DNA from: Odontocerum albicorne
Taxonomy: Eukaryota; Arthropoda; Insecta; Trichoptera; Odontoceridae
DNA length: 64,000 nucleotides
Assembly: GCA_949825065.1 (NCBI GenBank)
Contig: OX463863.1
Location: 18,461,240-18,525,239 of the forward strand
Direction of reading: 5' to 3'
Below are positions 29,487 to 42,164 of the stretch, one piece after another (the first letter of the stretch is position 1; the number at the start of each line of letters is the position of its first letter). The position numbers were made by a program, and so were the translations under genes. Under the pieces are notes generated by a model. That model had not been told where the DNA came from, made no database searches, and saw only the letters and a list, made by a program, of their open reading frames with translations.

Positions 29487-32060
29487 TAAATGAAGCTCTG
29501 GAGAGCTTTATTAATGCTTTTAAATTCCATATCAACTCAGACAATACACAGTAGAAGCAGAAGGTAGACAAAACTCAAGCCTTGGATCACTGATGGATTG
29601 ATTTATTGTATACGCAAAAGAGAACTGAGAACTGCACCGAGAACTCAAGACATGCAGTGATCCACACTCAATAACATTTTACAAACAATACAGGAATACA
29701 TGCAACAACCTCATCCAAAAGGCAAAGGAAAGTTACTATAGAGCAAAGATTGAAGCCTCAAACAATGATCAAAAGATAATTTGGAGTGTTATCAGGGACA
29801 TCACCGGTACAGTGAGAGAGAGAAATGCACCTTCTACATTAAACATTGATGGCACAAAAATATCATTAACACAGGAACCACAAAAGTTTTGTAGTGGCAT
29901 TAACGAATATTTCGCCAATGTAGGCAATAATCTCGCACGTAACATACTTCATAGGAACGAAACGACTGAACACTCATTGAATGACGCTATTCTTCATTCT
30001 TTAAATGTACCCGAATATACCTTTTATCTGACGCCAATGTCGGAAAAAGAAGTTCTAGCTACTATTAACACACTTAAGGCAAGTAGCGCCCCGGGGCCTG
30101 ATCAGATTACATCTGCACTGGTAAAACACACTCAAAGATTTATAGCACTACCACTGAAACATGTAATAAATTGGAGTTTAAGAGGTGTAACTTTCCCAAC
30201 TGCATGAAAATGTTCGCATATTGTCCCAATACACAAGGGAGGCTCGATGGATGACTTAAAAAATTATAGACCCATATCTCTACTGAGCATTCTCTCAAAA
30301 ATTATTGAGAAAATACTGAAAGACCGACTGATGAAATTTTTCAATATGCACAACATTATTTCTCCTAATCAGTTTGGGTTCCAAAGGAATGTGGGAACTG
30401 AAACTGCTTTGCTTAGTCTAGTAAACAGCGTTACCACCACTTTGGTTAATAAGGAAGCATGTTTGGCAGTTTTTTTGGACCTTGCACAAGCTTTTGATAC
30501 AGTGTCTCACCGAATATTACTTACCAGATTGATGGAGGGAGCATATGTGGGCGCTCTTCTAGTTGGTTCTCTTCATACTTGTCTGATAGAACTCAGAGAG
30601 TCAAATTGGGTGATAGTGTATTTGGTGAGCCTCTTTTTGTGAGATTCGGAGTACCTCAGGGTAGTGTTCTGGGACCTATATTGTTCCTGATATGTGTCAA
30701 TCAGTTGTGTAATCTTTCTATCAGAGGTAAGATTATTACTTTTGCGGACGACACGGTTCTTCTATTCGAGGGCCGAACATGGGATGATGTATTCTTAAAG
30801 GCTAACGAAGAATTACGTGTAGTTAAGGAATGGATGGACTCAAATTTATTGACTCTAAATTCCCAAAAACCTAAATACATCACATTTAGCATATCTACAA
30901 GAACTCAAGCACCTACAAATAAATACATAACACTACACACTTGTTCACCCATGGCTGACTGTAGTTGTGTTTCCTTGGAAAGGGTTGATAGTATAAAGTA
31001 CCTTGGAGTTTATGTTGATCAGTTCCTTTGTTGGGAGGTCCATATTAACACTTTGAGCGCAAAAATCAGAAAACTAGGATACATATTCCGTATGATTCGA
31101 AATGTGCTCAGTGAAAATATTCTTAAAAGTATATACTTCGCCTTATGTCAGTCAGCACTTTCTTACGGTATATCAGTTTGGGGGGATGCACCTTAACCCA
31201 AAAACACATATTGCAGGTTTCCCAAAAATTGATTGTGAAAATAATTAATTAACTTCCTGCTCGGTATCCCACGGCGGAGCTTTTCAGAAAGTATCAGGTC
31301 CTGAACATAGCCATTTTGCATCTCAAATCCATTCTCTGGCACTATCATCGAGAGGAAGGGAAGATGCAGACTCAGCAGAGACACATGACACGCATAGCAA
31401 CTAATGAAATGTTCACCATCCCTAGAGTTAAAACCTCTTTTGCCCCAAGGCAATATGCTTATTTGGCTCCCATTACAAACAATGGCGTGCTGATTTCAAT
31501 AAAGGTAAAGGTAGGAAAACCATTTCGACAGTCGATCGGAGCGTGGTTGTTATTGCGACAGGATTTTGAGTACTTGGGCTTTCAAGATGAATGACGAGTG
31601 GAAAGGATTTGTGTGAGTTCGTGAGTGTGGGTTTCTTCTTGTTGTTTTAATTTTGGTTGTTTTTGTATTTGTGTTTCTGTGTATTTTTTGTTTTAATTTT
31701 AATTTTTATTCTTATGATTGTGTGCGGTATATTGTGGGATGAATATTTTTGGTCCTTCTGGAGTGATGAATTTCGCAAGATGTTTCCTGTTGTAGTTGAG
31801 TGCCACTGTTTGTCAGGTTGATGAGAGCGTGCAACGGGGTTTTTTTTTGTGTAATCAAAAATCGGAAAGAAGTATGGATTTGTTTTTTCATGCTAAATAT
31901 TCTCAGTGAGATACAGGCAAAAGCTTAATTTACTGGGGATACGACAAATGAAAGGCAACAAACCCAGATACATTAAAATTGTATTTCTAAATCAAATTAC
32001 CTATTTTTTTTCGCAAATTGTGTATATTTCTTGTCATGTGTAATAATAAAATAAAAATAA

Positions 32061-32139
32061 CGGTATATTAATTTCACTGTTTTTGGCCATTTTTTTAAAT
32101 AAATACTTTTAAAACTTTTAACTTATATTTCATTAATCT
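32061..32139 (+). other. Spacer before minisatellite, unit II
   Basis: Copy of 12318-12395. Nothing recognised. Confidence 0.4.
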
Positions 32140-32293
32140 CGGACCTCTAACAACGGATCTCTAACAACGGATCTCTAACCACGGATCTCTAACCACGGAT
32201 CTCTAACGACGGATCTTAAACCACGGGTCTCTAACAACGGATCTCTAATCACGGACCTCTAACAACGGATCTCTAACCACGGATGTCTAGCAA
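32140..32293 (+). repeat. 14-bp minisatellite, 11 units (unit II)
   Basis: Same eleven 14-mers in the same variant order as 12396-12549. Confidence 0.95.
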
Positions 32294-32443
32294 CGCTATG
32301 CTACCATGTTAAGTTTATTTAATACGGACAAATTCTACTACATGACTTGCTCCTTATAAAGGCACAATATTTTTGGACACTACAAAACGTTTTGTAATAA
32401 TACTGAACAAAATATATTTAGAGCATTGTGACACAGAGTATTG

Positions 32444-32770
32444 TCAATATGGTGAATACAAAATGTACCCACAAATCAACAACACATCGAACTTACTTTT
32501 TTGTTTATTTGATTTCCATGCATCCATTTTTTTATGAATAACTTTTTGAATCGGTGAATGCCTTTGTGGTCCTCGTATTGATTTATTCAAAACACTCAAT
32601 TTTCCAAAAATTTCAAACAAATAGGCAAGTTTTACGATAAAGTTATCATTCCTTAACAAATTTGCCTCTTTATCATAATTTTCAACAAGAAAAATTGCAA
32701 TCTCTTCTTTGAGTTCAAACACCCATTGAATGACTTTTGCACGAGATAGCCAGCGCACTTCTCAATAGTA
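32444..32770 (-). pseudogene. hAT transposase fragment (ZBED-like), copy II
   Basis: Copy of 12700-13026, with RWLSRAKVIQWVFELKEEI and substitutions E to A and L to W later in the frame. Confidence 0.7.
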
Positions 32771-32874
32771 TAATAGTGAGGTATAAATAACAAATCCTCT
32801 AATTTATTCTGAAATGGCTAATCATTTTCACCGTAAAAAACATACATTTAACATATCAGTAGTAACGGAAATAC

Positions 32875-33255
32875 ATTGGACAGATTAGAGGTCATAGAAA
32901 TTTCTAAGTCAGTGCATCGAGGTGACCATCTGGCAAACACATATATTCCAAAAATCTCGCCGCTGCTCGCCGAGATTGTCTCCTCCCTCCCTCCACACAT
33001 TGTCCCCAAGTTCAAATGTTTACTGTCAGGAGCATGTGTGTCGGTATCAATTCGAACAGAATTCAGTCTTGTTTGTGATCTTCTGATGATGATGTGAAAG
33101 TTTTGAAATCGGTAGGGTTATACCGTTACAAAAAGTGAAATAAACAGCGCATAATAAAACAAATTACAATAGATTAGAGGCCATATAAATTTCTAGGTCA
33201 GTGCACCTAGAAAATGCATATATTCCAAGAATCTCGCTGCTGCTCGCCTTAATTT
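32875..33255 (+). repeat. 289-bp direct repeat, second copy truncated (unit II)
   Basis: Same arrangement and truncation point as 13127-13515. Confidence 0.75.
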
Positions 33256-34288
33256 CAACTCATTTTATCTTGTACTTTCTAAGTGAAACTAATAACTAAG
33301 TGAAACTAATTATTTATTCATTAATTTGCAAATGTTCCATCTATGATATTCTGCAAAATACCGCAAAATGATATTCTGCAATGCAATTCTGCAAAACGAA
33401 GAAGAAGAAAGCAACCTTTGCTAGGTAGCGAGAATTTGTGTCTATGGTTATTTCTATGGCATCATTTGACACCTGTCATCGCTTGAGACATGTATATTCC
33501 TTTACATATAAGAACTCACAGGTGTAAATCAAGAAGAAAATACAACGTATCTTGTGTATTCTCCGTACATAAAAGTTCACGGTCATTATTTAAGAAGGTA
33601 GAGACACCGCGTATACTCCATCAGATATAGGAGTGCATGGCCATTATTAAAATAAAGAGTGTGTAATTTTGTTAAATTGAACTGACGATTAGGTATTAAT
33701 TGTATGTGATTTATTTTGTCTGTATTATTTCCCCGTTTTTTTAGAGTTGATTACGTTATTGATTTAGTGGTTCATTCTGACCGCTTCACTGTGATGGTTT
33801 GTATCAGTGTGCACTGCTTGATATAGTGGAATGTTATGTTTTATAAAGGCATATTTTTGCGTCAGTTCATTTTGGCAGTTGATCTGCTGGGGTAGCGATC
33901 ACGGTAACATCAGTTCAATTGAGGGTTTGCACCTTTTTTCCATGAACTATATTAGTTATTTTACATTAAAATAAAGTTTTTTGGTTTAAACTTGACTAAC
34001 TTCACTTTTGATTAAAAATAACATTTTGATGCCATTTAAAATGTACTGTTTCATCCATTCTAAAATAGATGTAGTGTAATGCATGTGTCCAGTGTCCATA
34101 TAACATCATAAATATTTTTAGAAGAACTCACAAAAATAAATCTACACACACCACTGACAAAGAAGATGGTCATGTCAGGAAAGTTATCATTTAAGAATAT
34201 CTGGAACTGAATATAGTTTTATGCTTCCGTACGTCAAACGGTTGAACATATTATAAACTCAATGTTTGAATATTTGGAATGATTCCAG
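33256..34288 (+). other. Upstream region of gene B2
   Basis: Copy of 13516-14544. TATA/Inr-like pair at 33842-33867. No gene. Confidence 0.5.
33842..33867 (+). promoter_or_regulatory. Possible core promoter of gene B2
   Basis: TATAAAGG and TCAGTT at the spacing seen in B1. Confidence 0.4.
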
Positions 34289-34295
34289 GTCATAG

Positions 34296-36507
34296 ATGGA
34301 TCCTCAGCTACACAAAAGGAGCGCAGAAGTAATGGTGAAAGAAGAAAAGGCAGAAGACGGGGATACTGCAGCAATGTTCCCCCAGTATATCAGTATACAT
34401 GAGGCAGATATCAAGCAGGAATGTGCACAAGATATCAGCACAGGCACCAGACATGATGATGATAATGCCACAGACCCAAGTACACTTATATCGTTAAAAT
34501 AAAATAAATATGAGAGATATGACAAACATTCAACAGGTACACACCACATATTCCATACCAGGCATGAGAAAGGTAGTGTGTACCTGTAGGCCAGAATGTT
34601 TTTGTCATTTTTGTTTTGCAAAATATGTAAAACTATACTAAAAGGGTAATAGAAAAATGACAATACGTGCATATCAATTTTTGTTTTATTACTTCAGTAG
34701 ATTTGATCTTGTATGTTTTTTTGTAGATATTATAGCCCAACCATCTTGTGATACAGTCAGTAAAGTGGTGACCTCAGAAATGAGTTTACTGAAGGAATCC
34801 CACGATTTTAAATTGGAAGGTTGTTCCGATTTTTTCATAAAACGAGAAAATGTAGAAGAACATACTGCGTCAGTGTTCCCTATTGACATACAGGAAGGGG
34901 ATATAAAAAAGGAATGTGATCGGGTCAGTAACACAGAGACTGTTGATGTTTGCGACACGCATGGAATAACAAGTGAGTGTAAATATTTGGATTGTATTCT
35001 GAATAAGTTTTCACTTTCTCATTAAATTATCAACAACTTAATCTTTATTATTGTGTTTTGAAATAGGATTCAAGTTAAGTTTTAACACAAATAAAAAAGT
35101 CAAAATGTTTTTTTCATTCCCCGTTTATTTTTTTCTTAGTTGACAATTCAATACAGGTGATTTCTTGTATAAATGGAAGAACAAACATTTGAGCAATGCT
35201 TAGTTACAAAAAGATGATCTTTGATCTTTCTTTTAAACCCTTCAATATTTTTTCTTTATTTTGACATGTTTTTAGGTTCAGGTGATATGAGTAACCAATT
35301 CAGTAAAAAAAAATGCGATGAAAATATTTTTCATGGCAATTCTCACAAAAGGATTCACAGTGGAGGGAAACCTTACAGATGTGGACAATGTTATAAGACA
35401 TTCTCACGAAAAGATTATTTGAAATTTCATGAAAGGCTTCATAGTGGAGAGAAACCTTACAGCTGTGGGCAATGTGATAAAGTATTCTCACAAAAATGCC
35501 ATTTAAAGGATCATGAAAGGATCCATAGTGGAGAGAAGCCTTACAGCTGTGGACAATGTAAGAAGACATTCTCAGATAAACGTAATTTAAAACGTCACGA
35601 AAGTATTCATAGTGCTGAGAAGCCTTACAGCTGTGGACAATGTAAGAAGGCATTCTCAGATAAAGGTAGTTTAAAACGTCACGAAAGTATTCATAGTACA
35701 GAGAAGCCTTACAGCTGTGGACAATGTGATAAGACATTCTCACTACAATATTGTTTAAAATCTCATGAAATGATTCATAGTGGAGAGAAGCCTTACAGCT
35801 GTGGACAATGTAAGAAGACATTCTCAGATAAAAGTAATTTAAAACGTCACGAAAGTATTCATAGTGCAGAGAAGCCTTCCAGTTGTGGACAATGTGATAA
35901 GACATTCTCACTAAAATATTGTTTAAAATCTCATGAAATGATTCATAGTGGAGAAAAGCCTTACAGCTGTGGACAATGTGATAAGAGATTTTTACGAAAA
36001 ATCCATTTAAAATTTCATGAAAGGATTCATAGTGGAGAAAAGCCTTACAACTGTGGACAATGTGATAAGACATTTTCACTAATACATAATTTAAAAGCTC
36101 ATGAAAGGATTCATAGTGGAGAAAAGCCTTATAGCTGTGGACAATGTGATAAGACATTCTTACGAAAATTCCATTTAAAATCTCATGAAAGGATTCATAG
36201 TGGAGAAAAGCCTTACAGCTGTGGACAATGTGGAAAAACATTTTCTTGTAAAAATAATCTAATATTTCATTTAAGGATTCATACTGGAGAGAAGCCTTAC
36301 TTCTGTGTACAATGTGGTAAGACATTCTCACGAAAAGGATATTTGAAATCTCATGAAAAGATTCATAGTGGAATGAAGCCTTACAGTTGTGGACAATGTG
36401 ATAAGAAATTCTCAGGCAAAAATATTTTAGAACTACATGAAAGGATTCATAGTGGAGAGAAGCCTGTGGACAGTGTTATAAGACATTCTCACAAAAAGAT
36501 AAATTAA
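34296..36507 (+). CDS. Zinc-finger gene B2, 13 C2H2 fingers
   Basis: 553 aa from exons 34296-34479, 34727-34972 and 35276-36507, phase 1 throughout and fully open. It differs from B1 at scattered residues, several in fingers: FSLKYCLKS for FSQKYCLKS, KRFLRKIHL for KTFLRKIHL, KTFSLIHNL for KKFSLIHNL, and HSGMKP for HSREKP in a linker. Exon 1 has ISTGTRHDDDNATDP for ISADTRHDDDNPTDP. The four psi-K-x-E motifs are kept. The C-terminus is frameshifted by the same 7-base deletion as in B1. Likely a nuclear DNA-binding protein; with B1 it is the best candidate for a working gene here. Confidence 0.85.
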
Positions 36508-36927
36508 AGTCTCATGAAAGGATTCACAGTTGAGAGAAGCCCTACTACAGCTGTGAAAAATGTGTGAAGACATTATCTGATGATGCAAGTTTAATTTAAT
36601 TATGTATGTATCGCTTATGACAAAACAGTACCTCGCATACCACACTTTTGTCAAAAATGAGTTTTTTATTTTGTCTTTAAATGTTTCAATACGTCACCTG
36701 GCAAAAGCTCGAATTTGGTCGAATTAAAAATAATGATTTGTGTCTCTTAGTCAATTAAAGCAATACCTCGTATCCCATTTTGTCCACGGCAATACCTCCT
36801 AAGAGATATTGAGATATTGCTATAGAATTATTAATAAACATGGCCACCTTTCGACTGAAATGACGTGCGTAACCCTCATTATTCACTGTAGTCCACGTGC
36901 TAGTTGTTTTGACATTTAATGTAGTGA
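36508..36927 (+). pseudogene. Residual fingers and spacer 3' of gene B2
   Basis: Same as 16765-17184: a displaced 14th finger, a remnant SCEKCVKTLSDDASL, then AT-rich spacer. Confidence 0.6.
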
Positions 36928-37849
<922 letters not shown>

Positions 37850-37880
37850 TTGGGTCCTTACATGTGAAATTGGCGTTTTG
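37850..37880 (+). repeat. Mariner left terminal inverted repeat
   Basis: Begins TTGGGTCCTTACATGTGAAA. Six mismatches to the other end, mostly transitions. Confidence 0.95.
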
Positions 37881-37927
37881 TTTGGGAGGAACATAAAGTT
37901 GATTTTTTTTTAATTTAATATATTTAT

Positions 37928-38947
37928 TTAATCAAAGTATGTACCATTGCTATCTATGCACTTTTGCCATCTCATAGGTAGTTCATCGATCCCTTTACTA
38001 AAAAAACCATTCGGACGGGAATCAATAAAATCTTTGAAGTCGGTTTGGACTGCCCCATCGGAGTTGAATTTTTTCCCTTGCAAGAAGTTATCCAAATTTC
38101 GAAAAAAATAGTAATCTGTTGGGGCAAGGTCCGGAGAGTACGGTGGATGTCTTAGACATTCCAATTGAAGCTCTTCTAATTTGGTAGCCGTCTGTTGTGC
38201 AGTGTGTGGTCTAGCGTTATCATGAAGCAGCAGTGGCCTAGAGCGATTAACCAGCCTCGGTTGTTTAGCAGCTAGCTTTTCCATCATGGTTTGCAGTTGC
38301 TGACAATAGACATCTGCCGTAATCGTCTGGCCAGATTTAAGAAAACTGTAGTGAACGACACCAGCACTAGTCCACCAAACGCTCACAAGTAACTTTTTTG
38401 GAGTCAATTTTCGCTTGGGGCATGGTTTGGCTGGTTCGGCAGGGTTCAGCCATTGCGATGAGCGCTTCCGATTATCATACAGGATCCACTTTTCATCACA
38501 GGTAATGATTCGATTCAAAATCCCTTCATTATTGTGCCGGTTGAGTAATGCAACGCAGCAGTCAACGCGCGTTTGTTGATTTGCTTCACTCAATTCGTGA
38601 GGTACCCACCTTTCAAGCTTTTTCACCTTCCCAATTTGCTTCAAGTGGATTAAAACAGTTTTATCACTAACACCGCAGCCTGCAGCTAACTCGGACGTGG
38701 TTTGCGATGAATCCGCTTCCACAATAGCCTTCAATTCTTCATTATCAACTTTGGTCCCCGGCCATCCACGGGGCTTGTTCTGCAGGTCGAAATTTCCAGA
38801 ACGAAAACGTTGGAACCAAAAACGCACTGTGTTTTCTTTTGCGGCACCGTCGCCATACACATCATTAATCCTTCGAGCCGTTTCTGCAGCACTGGTGCCA
38901 CGGTGGAACTCGTACTCGTAAATAACGCGATATTTCAAGTTTTCCAT
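37928..38947 (-). CDS. Mariner transposase, DD34D, intact frame
   Basis: 339 aa cut-and-paste transposase. N-terminal paired HTH region 1-110 ([32 protein letters not shown]). WVPHEL is at 114-119. Catalytic Asp residues are D151 in TCDEKW, D243 in LHDNARPH and D278 in [13 protein letters not shown]; the last two are separated by 34 residues. The length is typical. The sequence style ([18 protein letters not shown], [11 protein letters not shown]) is close to the cecropia/Hsmar1 branch. One oddity: the GRP-type motif between the two HTHs reads RGWPGT, with Trp where Arg is usual. The ATG at 38947 is chosen because upstream codons soon hit a stop. The element may be active or only recently inactive. 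Confidence 0.95.
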   Translation of the reverse strand: MENLKYRVIYEYEFHRGTSAAETARRINDVYGDGAAKENTVRFWFQRFRSGNFDLQNKPRGWPGTKVDNEELKAIVEADSSQTTSELAAGCGVSDKTVLIHLKQIGKVKKLERWVPHELSEANQQTRVDCCVALLNRHNNEGILNRIITCDEKWILYDNRKRSSQWLNPAEPAKPCPKRKLTPKKLLVSVWWTSAGVVHYSFLKSGQTITADVYCQQLQTMMEKLAAKQPRLVNRSRPLLLHDNARPHTAQQTATKLEELQLECLRHPPYSPDLAPTDYYFFRNLDNFLQGKKFNSDGAVQTDFKDFIDSRPNGFFSKGIDELPMRWQKCIDSNGTYFD

Positions 38948-39105
38948 TTTGTAAACTGAGTGACGTAAAGAAAAAAAACAATTGAGGAAAAAACAAATGA
39001 ATTATAATTTTCGAAACACAAATACTTGAGTAAATAGCTGTATAAATTTGAGTTTGAAATTCCTAACCAAAGAGAAGATATTTGAGATCAAAGTTGCAAG
39101 TACGG

Positions 39106-39136
39106 CAAAACGCCGGTTTCATATGTGGGGACCTAA
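39106..39136 (-). repeat. Mariner right terminal inverted repeat
   Basis: On the minus strand begins TTAGGTCCCCACATATGAAA. This end borders the transposase start-codon side. Confidence 0.95.
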
Positions 39137-39537
39137 TATGTATGTATGTATGTATGTAAGTTTCTACGAGCTAAGGAAGTGAGAAGGTGTATATAGAACA
39201 AATGGTGAGGAAAAGAATAGTCGAACATGAGAGAGCCTACAGAGCGAGTCTGTAGGCTCTCTCATGTTCGGCATAACCATAATAATAAAATGATACTTTA
39301 TAAAGCACCGTTTAGAGAGCAAGTACTGCTCAAGAGGGCTCTTACTCGGGAATCAAACACATTTTTACTGACAATTAATACAGATGAAATAAAAAATAAA
39401 CCAGAAGAACTGTCGTTGATTTTTTTTCCTCTTTCTTTCCGTTGACTTTGTTTCTCTCAAAGTGTTGCTAAGGCAAGTTGGTCTTACCATCGTGTGCAGC
39501 TATCTGCTAAACGACGCCAAAAAAAATAAACACTGAT
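39137..39537. other. Spacer with perfect hairpin
   Basis: Starts with leftover GTAT repeats, then unique sequence with the 22-bp hairpin at 39222-39270. No coding signal. Confidence 0.5.
39222..39270. repeat. Perfect 22-bp inverted repeat, 5-base loop
   Basis: Arms 39222-39243 and 39249-39270 are exact reverse complements (CGAACATGAGAGAGCCTACA plus GA), with loop GCGAG. Not related to the mariner ends. Confidence 0.95.
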
Positions 39538-40746
39538 TCATAGGTTAGTTTGGTGCAGTGCGGTGACGAGGCCAGCAGCGCCTTGAGCAGCAGCAGGAAG
39601 AGGCTCATGCAGCCCATGGTCGAGTCCACTAGACGTGGCTCCGGAGAGCAGAGCACTGCTCTGGTCAGTCTCGGAGATGGGCCTGTGGTTTGTGCCTGGC
39701 ATCGCACGGCGCAGAGTCACCGCATCTGTGTATAGACCTGGAATTGAAGAGCTGTCATCATCACCTAGACCATGGTTCACCAAACTTTTTGAGTAAATGC
39801 TCACGGATCGCACGTGTATTTTTCTATTATTTATTTGACACTTTTTTTACAATAACAATCTGGCGGGCTTATTAACAGGCGGTTATCTCTCCCAACCAAC
39901 CAGACAAAAGTAAGTGAAGCAAGTTACATGGTCGCAAAAAAACATTCAAATGCCTTTCGATCCCCACGAAATCCATGGACACAAACATTAGCATACGCCC
40001 AGAAACCCAACAAAGACAGACAATCACCCGAACATTCCCTTTCATATAAAGTGAGATATCAATCAAAGGAAAAGGAAGTGATGGTGGAGAGGACAGAAAA
40101 TATCAGGAATAAAACACATAATATCGACTAGAAATGAATAGTTCTTTCAGTCGCTTCTTAAAGTATGCCACGGATGGAGCGAGTCTAACATTGGTTTGTA
40201 ACTGGTTCCAGAGTCTCACTGCATGGACAGTAAAGAACGATGTAAAACAAGAAGAGTTGTGAACTGGGAAAGCCAATAAACAATCTCTATTTGAGGGCAG
40301 CACAAGTCCATAATGGGAAAGACGCTGAAAACTTTCGGCGAGATAAGAGAGGGTGGCGGGATAGTTAAGGATGCTTTAAAATAAAGATAGAAATTTTGCA
40401 TCTATTTCTCACGTTCAATCAGTTCAGTGCCTTCTGGTATGAAGTGACATGATTGTACTTTTTTAAGTAAAAAGTAAATCTAAGACGAACATTTTTAAGA
40501 CGCTGTAATTTGTCCAGCTGTTCCTCCGTAATATTCAAATGAGAGATGTATGATATATACAACTGAGAAAGAGGTTTGATTCGACTTACCGTAATCACTG
40601 AAAGACTGCGTGTTGTCGGACCAGTGCAGGCGGAAGAGACCCTCGGTATCGGCTAGTGCTGCAGCTGCAATAGAGTAACGAAGGTGGACCCTGGTGTGGC
40701 CCAGCGCCAGGGTCACTGCGGCGAGCGCTCTCGCTCCCAGCAGCAT
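39538..40746 (-). CDS. Putative two-exon secreted protein or gene fragment
   Basis: GC- and CpG-rich compared with its surroundings. Exon 1 (40746-40590) starts MLLGARALAAVTLALGH, a signal-peptide-like stretch, continues ADTEGLFRLHWSDNTQSF, and ends at a strong donor TACG|GTAAGT in phase 1. A matching acceptor TCAATTCCAG|GTC lies at 39738, and the joined frame runs LYTDAVTLRRAMPGTNHRP to TAA at 39538, giving 118 aa. The exon pairing is inferred. In exon 2 a different frame contains MGCMSLFLLLLKALLASS, another signal-like peptide, so the true frame is uncertain. The intron carries a LINE tail (40129-40580). I do not recognise the protein; it may be a displaced piece of a host gene. Confidence 0.4.
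40129..40580 (-). pseudogene. LINE ORF2 C-terminal fragment
   Basis: Minus strand in successive frames: EEQLDKLQRLKNVRLRFTFY, LKKYNHVTSYQ, CKISIFILKHP, then AVRLWNQLQTNVRLAPSVAY and FKKRLKELFIS before the stop at 40103. This is the standard C-terminal end of a jockey/R1-group LINE (RLQ..VRF...L......H...Y / AVRLWNSLP). Several frame changes are present. Confidence 0.75.
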
Positions 40747-41926
40747 AATTTTACGTGACGCTCGATAGGCGACGAATGAGATGCTCTAAAGACACAACAC
40801 GTACAAATGGATTAAAAAATATATTCTTATATGACTACGTAACATTTAATTCCCTAAAAATGTAGCGACGTTCCTTGCAGGTATACCCGGCTAAATAATT
40901 TATTCCAGATTAATGCAGTTAATTATTCGATATATGCAGAACGCTCTGTTCGTTCAAAGTGGAAAAAAGTTGTTTAATCTAAATACAGATGTCACTCAAA
41001 TACAGGGGCATAACTGTGATTTGAGCAGAGAACTCAAATTTTAACTTTTTTGACTAAGTCATTTCACTCTGGCAAATTTCGTGGGCTAATAGAATATTAT
41101 AAACTAATATCAAAATTATTTAAAATGTATTTAACTTCAACTGTCCAAGTTTTAAAGCATTGAGTTTTATAATTTTCAATTTTCAAAGGAATCATCTTTT
41201 TAAAAAAGTATCGCTCAGCATCACTATAGCTTAAAAACCTTTTTAAAATGGACAAATATGATGGAATGAAATATTAATAATGAATATGAGTAACTCAAAT
41301 TTTAACTTTTTTGACAAAGTCATTTCACTTGGGAAATTTTGGCTAATAGAATATTATAAACTAATATCAAAAAAAAATTTTTACTCATACAATAATCAAC
41401 CGAAAAAATACGTTTTTTTTACTGATACAATAACAAATCTCTAAAATACATTTTTTACTTATCCAATAATCAAACTAAAAATTATTTTTTTACTGATACA
41501 ATAATGAATCTAAAATATAAATTTTATTACTTATACAATAATGAATCTAAAATATACATTTTTTCACTGATACAATAGTCAATCTAAAAAATACATTTTT
41601 TTTACTTATGCAATTATCAATACATTATATTCTTTTTTGTACAGAAAAATAAGTTTAGGTTTCATTGTTTGTATTTTAAAGTATCGTGTGTAATTGTTTT
41701 CTGATTAATGATGACCACATTACATTGTCGGTTAGCATGAAAAATTACATTTTAGATATTTAAAATACATTTTTTAATGAATAATAAGAAAATACTTGAT
41801 ATAATGTGTAAGTATTAAAGTTATAAATAATAATATACCATTCATTTGTAATTGTTTTAAGAACAAACATTAATTGAGAGAATCCTTTATTTTAGATGAC
41901 AGACATGATAAGAATGAAGAAATATA
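40747..41926 (+). repeat. AT-rich block with degenerate 35-40 bp repeats, unit II second copy
   Basis: From about 40925 this is a copy of 5641-6740 (GCTCTGTTCGTTCAAAGTGG), with tandem ACTGATACAATAAT units at 41370-41625. It also holds an internal duplication of the segment TCAAATTTTAACTTTTTTGAC (41035 and 41295, ~20 bases each). 40747-40924 shows nothing. Confidence 0.7.
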
Positions 41927-42164
41927 TAGGGTAAACTACGGAGAGATGCAATACTTTTTGTTTGAATGCCAATAAAAATTAGGTTTGTGAATGGTTTTTA
42001 AAAAAAATATTTTATTATTTAAAAATGTTATTAACACACTATATAAACAAATAATTAAAAATTCTTAAGCAAAGTTTTAAAATACTCGTAGTAAAAAAAA
42101 TTAAAAACAAAAAGTGTGGGAGAGAGGAGAGATGACATAGTATGGAGGATAGATGACATATGTT

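Larger units (their letters stand above)
28028..31594 (+). pseudogene. LINE A ORF2, copy II, disrupted
   Basis: Endonuclease motifs IIHLNIRS, LTECW, YRPP and GDVNIDILV are followed by the foreign insert, so TDH is missing. The reverse transcriptase resumes with KNYRPISLL, FLDLAQAFDTVSH, GVPQGSVLGPILF and FADDTVLLF. Breaks: the shared stop after LPKH (28274), the replacement at 28554, a stop after FPTA (30205), a frameshift near 30540 and the shared C-terminal break (31194). It lacks the TTACT duplication seen in copies I and III. Confidence 0.85.
27482..32060 (+). mobile_element. LINE A copy II, interrupted
   Basis: Same element and insertion site as copy I. From 28554 to about 29486 its endonuclease/linker region (319 bp of copy I, 9414-9732) is replaced by a LIPT2 exon fragment and an RTE tail. 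The 3' end is again AATAATAAAATAAAAATAA. Confidence 0.85.
37850..39136 (-). mobile_element. Complete mariner element, 1287 bp
   Basis: 31-bp terminal inverted repeats (37850-37880, 39106-39136) match at 25 of 31 positions and both end in GGCGTTTTG inward. The element is flanked by TA on both sides (37848-37849, 39137-39138), the mariner target duplication. It sits inside the GTAT microsatellite. The single transposase gene is open and spans 1020 bp. GC content is visibly higher than in the flanks. Confidence 0.95.
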
